This document shows positions 34,993 through 44,500 of a stretch of 64,000 nucleotides of DNA, one piece after another. Made by a program: the position numbers and the translations under genes. Numbering within the stretch: the stretch's first letter is position 1; every line of letters starts with the position of its first letter. The notes below the pieces were generated by a model that was given only the letters and a program-made list of their open reading frames with translations, did no database searches and was not told the DNA's origin. Origin of the DNA: Parafilimonas terrae (GTDB lineage Bacteria; Bacteroidota; Bacteroidia; Chitinophagales; Chitinophagaceae); NCBI RefSeq assembly GCF_900115755.1, contig NZ_FOXQ01000018.1, forward strand, positions 1 through 64,000, read 5' to 3'.

Positions 34993-37900
34993 TCAAAACC
35001 CTCCAACCATCGCCCCCACCCTGTCTTCTTCGCATTCATTTATCTGATCAAATGTTCTTGTGGCAGGTTGTGTTTTGGCACCTTCTTTTTTTGCAGTAAG
35101 CATTTTTTGAATAAGCCTGTTTCTTTCATTTGCAATATAAATGCGCATGGTTGAATCCCGTTGCCTGTCGTAATATTCAATACCATCAACAAACGTTTTT
35201 TGTGCAGTTGCATATACACTCAACGGGTTATCATTCCATAAAACAAGGTCTGCATCTTTGCCAACTTTAATGCTGCCCACACGGTCTGCAACATGCAGCA
35301 TAATGGCAGGGTTTAATGTGCACATTTTAAATGCCTGCTCCGGTGTTATACCGCCATATTTAATGGTTTTTGCTGCCTCCTGGTTCAGGTGGCGAGCCAT
35401 CTCAGCATCATCACTATTTATGGCAACCGTTAAACCAACATCCGTCATTAAAGCAGCATTGTAAGGAATAGCATCCTGCACTTCAGCTTTATACGCCCAC
35501 CAGTCGCTGAAAGTGGATGCATAAGCACCATGAGCTTTTAATTTATCCGCCACTTTATATCCTTCAAGAATATGCGTGAAGGTGTTCACCTTAAAGTGAA
35601 ATGAATCGGCAACATGCATCAGCATATTTATTTCGCTTTGCACATAAGAATGACAGGTTATAAACCTTTTTGCATTAAGTATTTCTACCAATGCATCCAG
35701 CTCCAAATCTTTTCTTTTACCGGCGCCTTGTTTTTCATAATCTTCAGCCCGGATAAAAGCATCAGTTAAAACCTGTTCGACGCCCATGCGCGTATTGGGG
35801 AAACGGCTGTTGGTGGGGGAATAAGAGCGCTTTACATTTTCTCCTAAAGCAAACTTTATAAAGCCATCCCAGTTTTCAAATTTCATTTCTTCTGCATCTT
35901 TACCCCATCTTAATTTTATTAGCTGCGTTTGGCCGCCGATGGTGTTACAGCTTCCATGTAAAATATGTGAAGATGTTACTCCATCTGAAAGCTGGCGGTA
36001 AATCTGTATATCTTCCGGGTCTATTACATCGCCCACACGCACTTCTGCCGTTACAGATTGTGAGCACTCATTGATGCCGCCTGTTGCTGCAATATGCGAA
36101 TGCTCATCAATGATGCCCGGTGATAAATACATACCGGTGGCATCAATTTGTTTTGCACCTGCAGCGGAAAGATTTTTACCAACAGCAGCAATCTTTCCGC
36201 CTTTAATTAACACATCCGTGTTTTGCAAAATGCCATCGGCTTCGTTAGTCCACACCGTTGCATTTTTAATTAAAACATCTTCCTGTTTGGGCATAGTTGT
36301 AAAACCATAACCAACAAACGGATATAGTACACTTGTATCAATTAAATCTTTTTTCTTTTTTGGTTTAGCAGTATCAGGTTTTTCAATGTATGGCGATGAT
36401 GCAACCATATTCCATGCCACCGTATTACCATAAGCATCATAACCGGAACCATTCCATGCATTATTATTAATGATGCCGGCGAGGAAATTGTTTTTGGAAC
36501 TATCCGCTTTAGCGCTCCATCTTAAATTAACCGAGTTATTGATGATGCTTAATTTAATGTCGGTTTTAGTTGTATCGCCTGCAGGCTTAATAGTGGCAGA
36601 AAGCTTATCAGGCCTGCCTTCCACAGCCACATCATACTGCCTGTTATTATTATTTTGCTTAATGGTAAGTTTATAATTGCCGCGATAATCGTTCCATCCT
36701 TTATCTGTTATAATAAACTTCTTACCCAAAATCCAGTTTTGGAGAAAGACTGTTTTTTCATCAAATACAGGGCCTGTGGTAATAATGAAATCAGCAAGTT
36801 TGCCGGCTTCTATACTTCCTATTTTATCGTAAGCGCCAATTAATGTGGCGGGCGTTTTAGTTAAAGCATCCAATGCTTTTGATTCACTCAATCCATTATC
36901 AATTGCTTTACGAAGATTATCCAAAAATTCACCGGGAGCAGTACCGCTGGCTGTAAGCGTAAAATTTAGACCTGCTTTATCAAACATCCCCGGTTCAAGC
37001 GGCGCCATTTCCCAATGCTTCATTACGCCTAATGCAACAAGGCTTGTGGCATTTGGGTCTTCCACATCAATAGCTTTTGGAAAGTTTAGTGGCAGAATGA
37101 AATTTGCTTTTGTAGCTTTCATTTCAGCCATGCGCTGGTATTCATTGCCCCCGCCTTTAATAATATATTGCACGCCAAATTCACCGGCAATTTTTGCTGC
37201 ACGCAATACATTCCATTTTTCACCAGCATCAAAAATTTGTGGTAATGATTGATTATCGTTCCAGGCTTGTAAAGAAAGATTGGTGCCTTCGCTGGTTGAC
37301 TTTTCCCTGTCTTCAGGCTTAAGATTTTTATACCATGCAGCATCAAGATAAGTTTGCCGTAATAAAGCAACCGCGCCCATTAACGACGTTGGATAATCCT
37401 GCGTGGAACTGCCTTTGCTGAACGAATAAAAAGCCGCCGCTTTTTCTTTCAGCATATTAAAATTTTCTTTTTCATCGCTTAACGTAACAAGCGTGCCTGT
37501 GCCGCGTGCAATGCCATCCTGCAAATGTGAAAGCACAACGCCAAAGCCTATGCTGCGCATGTCTTTAGCTTTCTCATTATTTACAGCATATACTTTATAG
37601 GCATCCGTTTCAGGGCGAATGGCCTGGTTCCATCCGTAAGCGCCTTTGGTATCGCTTACCGGCTGCACAGTGTAGCCACGGCGTTGCGCAGGTTGTGTTG
37701 CCGTTGTAATGCCATAATCGCTAATAAGATCGATGAACGAAGGATAAATGTATTTACCCTTGCAATCAATACTTGCAGCATCTTTTGGCACAGCGAGGTT
37801 GTTGCCAACAGCAATTATTTTTCCTTCTTTAATAATGAGTGTTGCATCTTTTAAAGTTGTTTTGGAATCCTTAATAATGGTAGCATGTGTAAAGGCAACA

Positions 37901-38004
37901 TAGCCTTGCCGGTAATCATGTATGCCATTAACCGGAAAGGTTTCCTGCGCTTGTGCTACTGAAATAATACAACAAAAAAAGAAGAGCAGTTTGGTTCTTT
38001 TCAT
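34993..38004 (-). CDS. Exported tandem amidohydrolase, 1003 aa
   Basis: The product has a signal peptide (MKRTKLLFFFCCIISVAQAQ) and two amidohydrolase modules. Module 1 (about 25-440) has YPSFIDLISDYG instead of the HxH motif, so it is probably inactive. Module 2 (about 575-960) has SPGIIDEHSHIA with HxH, ITCHSY, FTHILEG and INSDDAE, a complete set of candidate metal ligands. Such double modules occur in Bacteroidota; they are thought to act on peptides or cyclic amides, but the substrate here is unknown. The next gene downstream but one also lacks HxH. Confidence 0.9.
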   Translation of the reverse strand: MKRTKLLFFFCCIISVAQAQETFPVNGIHDYRQGYVAFTHATIIKDSKTTLKDATLIIKEGKIIAVGNNLAVPKDAASIDCKGKYIYPSFIDLISDYGITTATQPAQRRGYTVQPVSDTKGAYGWNQAIRPETDAYKVYAVNNEKAKDMRSIGFGVVLSHLQDGIARGTGTLVTLSDEKENFNMLKEKAAAFYSFSKGSSTQDYPTSLMGAVALLRQTYLDAAWYKNLKPEDREKSTSEGTNLSLQAWNDNQSLPQIFDAGEKWNVLRAAKIAGEFGVQYIIKGGGNEYQRMAEMKATKANFILPLNFPKAIDVEDPNATSLVALGVMKHWEMAPLEPGMFDKAGLNFTLTASGTAPGEFLDNLRKAIDNGLSESKALDALTKTPATLIGAYDKIGSIEAGKLADFIITTGPVFDEKTVFLQNWILGKKFIITDKGWNDYRGNYKLTIKQNNNNRQYDVAVEGRPDKLSATIKPAGDTTKTDIKLSIINNSVNLRWSAKADSSKNNFLAGIINNNAWNGSGYDAYGNTVAWNMVASSPYIEKPDTAKPKKKKDLIDTSVLYPFVGYGFTTMPKQEDVLIKNATVWTNEADGILQNTDVLIKGGKIAAVGKNLSAAGAKQIDATGMYLSPGIIDEHSHIAATGGINECSQSVTAEVRVGDVIDPEDIQIYRQLSDGVTSSHILHGSCNTIGGQTQLIKLRWGKDAEEMKFENWDGFIKFALGENVKRSYSPTNSRFPNTRMGVEQVLTDAFIRAEDYEKQGAGKRKDLELDALVEILNAKRFITCHSYVQSEINMLMHVADSFHFKVNTFTHILEGYKVADKLKAHGAYASTFSDWWAYKAEVQDAIPYNAALMTDVGLTVAINSDDAEMARHLNQEAAKTIKYGGITPEQAFKMCTLNPAIMLHVADRVGSIKVGKDADLVLWNDNPLSVYATAQKTFVDGIEYYDRQRDSTMRIYIANERNRLIQKMLTAKKEGAKTQPATRTFDQINECEEDRVGAMVGGF

Positions 38005-38113
38005 GAGTGAAATTCAGATTTTACTAAAAGAGTAAAATTAACAGGTTACACTTTATAACAAAAGGGTTTGTTGTAAAAACAAAAGATGATACAAATATTA
38101 TGGTCAGGCTAAT

Positions 38114-38141
38114 GGTGAGTTGTGGGTAGTGAATGGTGGGT
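38114..38141. repeat. Tandem heptamer array, NGTGRRT core (4 units)
   Basis: Four contiguous 7-bp units of consensus NGTGRRT lie in the 225-base gap between the GNAT gene and the long amidohydrolase gene. I see no gene in that gap. Confidence 0.7.
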
Positions 38142-38229
38142 AAATCCTGTGAAGCATTTATTATTGATAACACATCTGAAATGCATATAACTTTTACGCT
38201 TCAGCCATACTGCTGACGTGGGTTGGCGG

Positions 38230-38727
38230 CTATTGCCCAGCAAAATTTGAATTGATCATCCATATATTACAGCCGGTATGCCCTGAATTGCCTAAGGGTT
38301 TATCCATTTTTATGAAGCCATATTTTTCATATATGCTTACTGCTTTTGAGAACTGCGGAAGGCTTTCAATATAAAGTTTTGTATAGTTCATTTCTTTGGC
38401 TGATTGAAAACATTGCAGCATTAATTGCTTGCCGATGCCCTTGCCCCGTATTTTGTTTGAAAGATAAAATTTAACCAGCTCGGCGCAATCTTTATCAAGG
38501 CCCTCGGTTGGATAAACGCCGCAGCAACCCAGCACCTCTCCATCAACCGCTGCCACCCAAAGCACTGAACGCGGCGTTTGAAATAATGCATATAAATCAT
38601 CTGTAGTAGGATCGGTGTAAACCGTACCAAACGTGGGCGCTTTAAATTCATTAAACACTTCCCTTATCATTGCTGCAAGGGCAGCATTGTCGGATTCTTT
38701 TACTTTCCTTATACGAATGTCAGCCAT
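38230..38727 (-). CDS. GNAT-family N-acetyltransferase
   Basis: This 165-residue protein has the GNAT fold. An N-terminal ADIRIRKVKESDNAALAAMI leads to the core strand ELVKFYLSNKIRGKGIGKQLM, whose RGKGIG loop binds the pyrophosphate of acetyl-CoA. IYEKYGFIKMDKP is the final motif. The acceptor cannot be told from sequence. Monocistronic. Confidence 0.9.
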   Translation of the reverse strand: MADIRIRKVKESDNAALAAMIREVFNEFKAPTFGTVYTDPTTDDLYALFQTPRSVLWVAAVDGEVLGCCGVYPTEGLDKDCAELVKFYLSNKIRGKGIGKQLMLQCFQSAKEMNYTKLYIESLPQFSKAVSIYEKYGFIKMDKPLGNSGHTGCNIWMINSNFAGQ

Positions 38728-38757
38728 TTTTTTTAATAGGTACTCAATTTAAGGAAT

Positions 38758-38842
38758 TGCTCAATATTCAATACGCAATAATCAATGTGTAATCACAAGG
38801 CACCCGCAAAATAATTATTGAATATTGAGCATTGAACATTGA
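38758..38842. repeat. Inverted pair of heptamer arrays (TNNNCAA and NNATTGA)
   Basis: A left array of four or five 7-bp units, consensus TNNNCAA (38758-38792), faces a right array of four units, NNATTGA (38815-38842). The 16 bases at 38758-38773 and 38816-38831 are perfect reverse complements, so a long hairpin can form. Confidence 0.85.
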
Positions 38843-38892
38843 TTATTTTAAAAACCGAGGTCAATTAAAGAATATCAATACATACTCTTTAA

Positions 38893-40008
38893 TTAAACAA
38901 TCATTATCTTCTCTCCTGTTGCGGCAGCTTTATAAATAGCATCTATCACTTTCATATCTTTTAATCCTTCTTCACCCGTTATGTGCGATGGCAAAGGTTT
39001 ATTCTCCAACAGCAATTTGCTTATGCCATCCATTTGGGCAGCCTGCTGGTTTATATCCGGAAAATGCAATTCACCATTGCTGGTTCTGCCTTTGAAAGGA
39101 CCGTAACTTATGCCCGGGCTTAACTCAAACTGGCCATCATCTGCTGATGCAAAAAAACGATCAACGTTACAATTATATGTACTTGTGCAATTGCTTACGA
39201 GGCCGCTTGGAAAATTAAGCTGCCACATAATAGATGCTTCCACTTCTGCAAATAATTGCTTATCCGTTACAGGGCCAAATTGCGCAGTAACAGAAAGCGG
39301 TTCTTCACCTGAAACATAGCGGCTGCTTTGCAAACAATAAATACCAACATTCATTAAAGGGCCGCCGCCTGACATAGCTTTTTTTAAACGCCATTCATTA
39401 GGATCGAAGGTACGATAACCAAGCGAAGCTTCAATTAAACGTACCTGCCCGAAAACTTTTTCCTGCCCTAATCTTTTCATCTCAAGATTATAGGGTTCAT
39501 AATGCAGGCGGTAACCAATGGCTAACTGAACCCCTGCATTTTTACAGGCTTCTATCATTTCTTCACAATCAGCGGCATTTAATGCCATTGGCTTTTCGCA
39601 TATAATATGCTTGCCTGCTTTTGCCGCACGAATTGTATATTCTTTATGCATTGAATTAGGCAATACGATATACACAAGGTCTATATCCTTATTATTTTTT
39701 ATGTTATCAAAATTCTGGTAGTTGTAAATATTTTTATCAGGTATATCGTATTGTTTTTTCCAGGCTTCCGCTTTTGAAGGCGTGCCTGTTATTATGCCTG
39801 CAAGTTTGCAGTATTCAGCATCCTGGAATCCATCGGCAAGAATGGATGCATAACGGCCAAGGCCGCATAAAGCAATGTTGAGTCTTTTACCGGTATATTT
39901 TGAATCTGCATTTGACAATAATAATGAAGGCACAGCAACAGCAGCTGTTGATGCCGTAACAGCAAGCCCGGTGTTTAATAAAAAGGATCGCCGTGAGAGT
40001 TTTTTCAT
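38893..40008 (-). CDS. Tat-exported Gfo/Idh/MocA oxidoreductase
   Basis: The 371-residue protein starts with a twin-arginine signal (KKLSRRSFLLNTGLAV), so it is probably exported folded with its NAD(P). The Rossmann start LNIALCGLGRYASILADGF, then VYIVLPNSMHKEYTI and CEKPMAL (the EKP motif) are typical of the family and of glucose-fructose-oxidoreductase-like periplasmic members. The substrate is probably a sugar or sugar derivative but is not determinable here. Confidence 0.9.
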   Translation of the reverse strand: MKKLSRRSFLLNTGLAVTASTAAVAVPSLLLSNADSKYTGKRLNIALCGLGRYASILADGFQDAEYCKLAGIITGTPSKAEAWKKQYDIPDKNIYNYQNFDNIKNNKDIDLVYIVLPNSMHKEYTIRAAKAGKHIICEKPMALNAADCEEMIEACKNAGVQLAIGYRLHYEPYNLEMKRLGQEKVFGQVRLIEASLGYRTFDPNEWRLKKAMSGGGPLMNVGIYCLQSSRYVSGEEPLSVTAQFGPVTDKQLFAEVEASIMWQLNFPSGLVSNCTSTYNCNVDRFFASADDGQFELSPGISYGPFKGRTSNGELHFPDINQQAAQMDGISKLLLENKPLPSHITGEEGLKDMKVIDAIYKAAATGEKIMIV

Positions 40009-40188
40009 ACGTTGGTTTTAAATGCAGCTAAACTAACCGCAACAAACCTGAAAAAATTTATAAAATAATATGAGCGGCAATTAATTATGTAGCAAATAAA
40101 CCCGTACACTTGTTAGCCTGTTAAGGAAAAATCTACAATACAAATATCTGCGGGCAATGGTTTTATTAACTGCATTAAAAAGAAAACA

Positions 40189-40860
40189 ATGGGTGAAGCT
40201 GAAGTTGATATAAATAATAAAATACTTACAATCCGTTCGCACATTATCACGTATGGAAATGCCTCTGATGCTGCTGTAACCGAACTGATACGCAGCGAAA
40301 TTGAGACAATGTGGAATGAACCTCGGGCAATTGTGCATGTAAATAAAAAGCCTTTACGCGTTGTATTTTTCATAACGGCTGAATGGAAGCCCGGTATTGA
40401 TATGGATGAAATTATCATGAATACTGATAGCCGCAATAATTATTTCCGTATAGAAAATTTTGCACACGGCAATATTTCTTTTGTAGATGACATTGGCTGC
40501 AACACCGGTTATTTTTTATTGGAAAATTTATATGCAGGTTCCACCACTGCAGCACATGAATATGGCCATACGCTCGGGCTCCTGCACCCTGAAGATATTG
40601 ATATAAGAGGAAAAGGCGTGCCCGGCATCATGTATCCACGTGGCACACTCGTGGATGCACAATATCAATATGACCCATCCAAACCTGCGGGCGTAAAAGG
40701 TGGTACTATGTACCCTATTTATCGAAAGGTTTTTCAAAATGATATTGATAATCTTAAGCTCCACAAGCTGAGGCTTAAAAACGACAGGGATATTGTTGGC
40801 AGGTTTACCAATGTATATCATCACGATCACGGGCGGCAAGACCTTTCTTCATTTGCATAA
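40189..40860 (+). CDS. Metzincin-like zinc metalloprotease, apparently cytoplasmic
   Basis: This 223-residue protein carries the extended zinc motif HEYGHTLGLLH (about 123-133), matching HExxHxxGxxH of metzincins. A Met-turn candidate follows (GIMYPRG, Met about 148). No signal peptide or membrane segment is present, which is unusual since most metzincins are secreted. The C-terminus is His-rich (YHHDHGR). The next gene on the same strand begins 70 bases downstream and may share its transcript. The substrate is unknown. Confidence 0.82.
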   Translation: MGEAEVDINNKILTIRSHIITYGNASDAAVTELIRSEIETMWNEPRAIVHVNKKPLRVVFFITAEWKPGIDMDEIIMNTDSRNNYFRIENFAHGNISFVDDIGCNTGYFLLENLYAGSTTAAHEYGHTLGLLHPEDIDIRGKGVPGIMYPRGTLVDAQYQYDPSKPAGVKGGTMYPIYRKVFQNDIDNLKLHKLRLKNDRDIVGRFTNVYHHDHGRQDLSSFA

Positions 40861-40894
40861 CAGAGCCATTTCCGGCACGTTCAGGCTAATCTGG

Positions 40895-40915
40895 TACAGT
40901 TATAGTATAGCTGTA
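40895..40915. promoter_or_regulatory. 21-bp near-perfect palindrome upstream of a DUF937-like gene
   Basis: Arms TACAGTTATA and TATAGCTGTA around a central G match with one mismatch and lie 15 bases before the start of the next gene. It could be an operator or an RNA hairpin; nothing identifies the regulator. Confidence 0.45.
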
Positions 40916-40930
40916 AGAAAAGATAACGAT

Positions 40931-41341
40931 ATGTTTGACAAAATTCTTGAGCTTGTAAAAGAACATTTTGAGAATAATCCCGAAATCAAATCAAAGCTTA
41001 CAGATGAACAAAAAGATGCTGTGGCAACAGAAGTTGCAACCCATTTAACGACAGGCCTTACCAATCATGAAGCCCTGCCCGGAGGCACAGGCGGAATACT
41101 TTCCATGCTGGAAAATGCGGGGTCGGCTGATAATCCTCTTACAAACGCAATGGAAAGTGGCCTCATCAACAGCCTTGCCTGTAAGTTTGGATTATCGCAT
41201 GCTGTAACGGGCGCCATTGCAGAAGCATTGCCTGGTCTATTACAAAAATTTGCTTTAAGAGCAAAAGATCCAAATGATAAAAACATAACCACTACGGATA
41301 TAACAAGGCCCATAAACGATAAAACCATTCCGGCAATTTAA
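40931..41341 (+). CDS. Small helical protein, DUF937-like
   Basis: The 136-residue product (ATG 40931) is mostly helical, starting MFDKILELVKEHFENNPEI, with a central Gly-rich LPGGTGGILSMLENAG, then LACKFGLSHAVTGAIAEALPGLLQKFA. This resembles unnamed Bacteroidota proteins related to DUF937, whose function is unknown. No signal peptide is visible. An upstream start at 40793 would overlap the metalloprotease gene and is unlikely. Confidence 0.78.
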   Translation: MFDKILELVKEHFENNPEIKSKLTDEQKDAVATEVATHLTTGLTNHEALPGGTGGILSMLENAGSADNPLTNAMESGLINSLACKFGLSHAVTGAIAEALPGLLQKFALRAKDPNDKNITTTDITRPINDKTIPAI

Positions 41342-41522
41342 TTAGCCGCGAAAGGGCGATTTGTATTATTTACACATTAAGTATTAAATAAGGTGTAATA
41401 AAACTGATTGAAATTAATTTTTTTTAAAATATATACTTTTTTGAATGATAAATTTTTAAAAAAAATTTAGCAGAAAAAGATTTAGGATTTTTATTTTTCG
41501 CTAAGTTGCACCGCCCCGAAAA

Positions 41523-44500
41523 ATGAATAAGCCGACTAAATTTTTACTAATTTTAGTTGCGCTGTGTTTTTATGTAAAAACCAACGCGCAACTACATGCC
41601 GATTTCACGTCCAGTCTTTCAGGAGGATGTTCTCCCCTTGTAGTTGATTTTACCGATATTTCATCCGGTGATCCCACATTATGGTATTGGGATTTAGGTA
41701 ATGGCATTATATCCACCAATCAAAATCCAAGCGCTGTTTATGTAACGCCCGGTTCATATACTGTTAAACTGCACATTCAAAACTCACAGGGCGAAGATTC
41801 AATTATTAAAACAAATTATGTAATCGTTTACGATAACCCAACCGCCGAATTTAGCGGAACACCAACGGAAGGATGTGTTCCTTTTGAAGCCGGGTTTAAA
41901 GATTTAAGCACGCCCGGTTCAGGCTCAATTGAATCATGGACATGGGATTTTGGCGACGGGGTTATATCAAATGAACAAAACCCGGTTCATAAATATACGA
42001 TTGTTGACAGTTTTGATGTAACGCTTACCGTTACCAACAGCTATGGTTGCCGCCAGTTTATAAATAAGCCGGCATATATTGTTGCCAATGGTTTAATCCA
42101 GGCGAAATTTACTTACGATTATAACAGCGCCTGCACAGAGCCGGTTACTGTAAAGTTCAGTAATACCTCAGAGGCAACACAGGAATTGAGTTACCAATGG
42201 GATTTTGGCGATGGCAGTTCACCAAGCACTGAAAAAGATCCTCAACACACTTATTTAAGCACCGGAGATTTTACCGTAACCCTCGTGGCTTCCAATAATA
42301 TTGGTTGCACAAGCACTTATGTGCAGCATATTACGATTGGAAAATCAAAGTCTGATTTTACTTATACAACAGCATGCCTTGGTGAGCCAATAACTTTTAC
42401 AGATTCTTCGTCCTTAAAACCGTTAAGTGAAAAGTGGAGTTTTGGCGATGGCGCCACAGCAGCTGGAGACACAGCAACGCATACTTACTCAAAACAAGGC
42501 AGCTACACTGTAAAACTGGTGGCTGATTTTGGCGGGTGTAAAGCTTCCGTTCAAAAAACCATATCTATACTGGCTGAACCTGAAGCAGATTTTGATGTTG
42601 TTGGAAATGCCTATAATTGCAGTTACCCGGCAACAATCAGCTTCAGCAATAAATCAAAAAATGCAAAGTATTATAAATGGATATTTGGCAACAACGCTGC
42701 CAGCGATGATGAGAATGCATCCTACACTTATACCAAACCGGGTAAATATACCGTTACATTAATTGCCTTTAATGCCAATGGCTGTTCAGATACCATAGTA
42801 AAGCCTGGCTTTATCCAGATTGGCGCCCCGCAAATAAAGAATATTAAAAACCTGCCTTTCAAAGGCTGCGCCCCGCAAACGCTTACTTTAACGCCGGTAA
42901 TTGATACTGGTTATACAATATCATCTTATGCATGGGATTTTGGGGATGGAACTACGTCAAACATGGCAATACCAGTGCATGAATATAAGCAGGCTGGCGT
43001 TTACAACGTAAGGCTGATTATTACATCGAAAGAAGGCTGCTCAGACACTTTATTAATAAATAATGCAGTTTCACTAAGTGTTAAGCCTGATGCTGATTTT
43101 ACAGCCGCCCCCACTGATGCCTGTGCTTCAAAAACTATTCAGTTTACCAATAATTCAACGGGATCTGTTTCAGAATGGATATGGGATTTTGGCGATAATT
43201 CAACTTCAACCCAGCAAAATCCTTCGCATAATTATGGAGATTCGGGGTATTTTGATGTAACGCTTATCACCGGCCAGTATAAATGTTATGATACAATTAT
43301 AAAAAAAGCATATATCCATATAAATCCACCTGTGGCCAGGTATGAAATTATTTATGATTGCAATAATCCCTTTAATTACAGTTTTAAAGATGGTTCAACA
43401 GGCGCACAAACATGGCGGTGGGATTTTGGCGACGGGCAGACTTCTTCAGCGCAAAACCCTTCGCACACATATAGCTCAAAGGGCACATACAACGTAACGT
43501 TGACCGTGTCAAACGGCGCCTGTGAACACACTACCATCAGCACCGTCCGGGTTGTGGATGAACATCCTGTAGTTCAATATAATTTCGTTTCATCCAATAC
43601 ATGCAAGTATGATTCACTTCGCTTTTCTGTAACCAATTATGATGCAACCGGCATACAAAATTATCAATGGAATTTTGGTGATGGCAGCAAAGTAAATAAG
43701 GGCAGGAATGACAGCATTGTTTATCATTCTTACAATACTTCAGGCACTTATGCGCCTTACCTGGTTGTAACAGACGTGAATAAATGTGTTGACACAATAC
43801 AAAATAATATTTCTGTAAAAGTTACCGGGCCAACAGCGGCATTTACCAATAAAAAGGGCGATTGCCTTAATTCAACTATATCCTTTGAAGATGCTTCAGC
43901 ACCAGAACCCGGCAACAGCCTGAAAACCTGGATATGGAATTACGGGGATAACACGAAACCAGATACCTTAACCGGCGGGCCTTTCAGCCATACATATACT
44001 GCGAAAGGCAATTTTAATGTTTGGCTTAAAGTGATAGATAACAATAATTGTTATGATACGGCCACTTATAACAAACTAAGCATAACGCAGCCTGTTGCAG
44101 CTTTTGGAGTAAGCGATACCATCAGTTGCTCAAACAACTCCATAAAATTTGTTGATTCCAGTGAAGGCACTGCCATGCAGTATTCCTGGGATTTTGGTGA
44201 TGGCGCTACATCAAAGCTTCAATCGCCTTTACATAAGTATGCCTATAACAATACATATAATGTAAAACTTGTAGTAAAAGATAAAAATGGCTGCGCCGAT
44301 TCTTTATTCAAACCGCAATATATAACCGTTGCTGATGCAACCGCAGGCTTCTCTTTAACCGATAGCCTTTTTGTGTGCCCCCCGGCTTTTGTTGACCCGT
44401 CCAATTCATCCAAAAGCTATAAAAGTATTTCATGGGATTTTGGAGATGGCAATACATCTGGAGAAACAACGCCACAGCATTACTATACAAGGGCAGGCAT

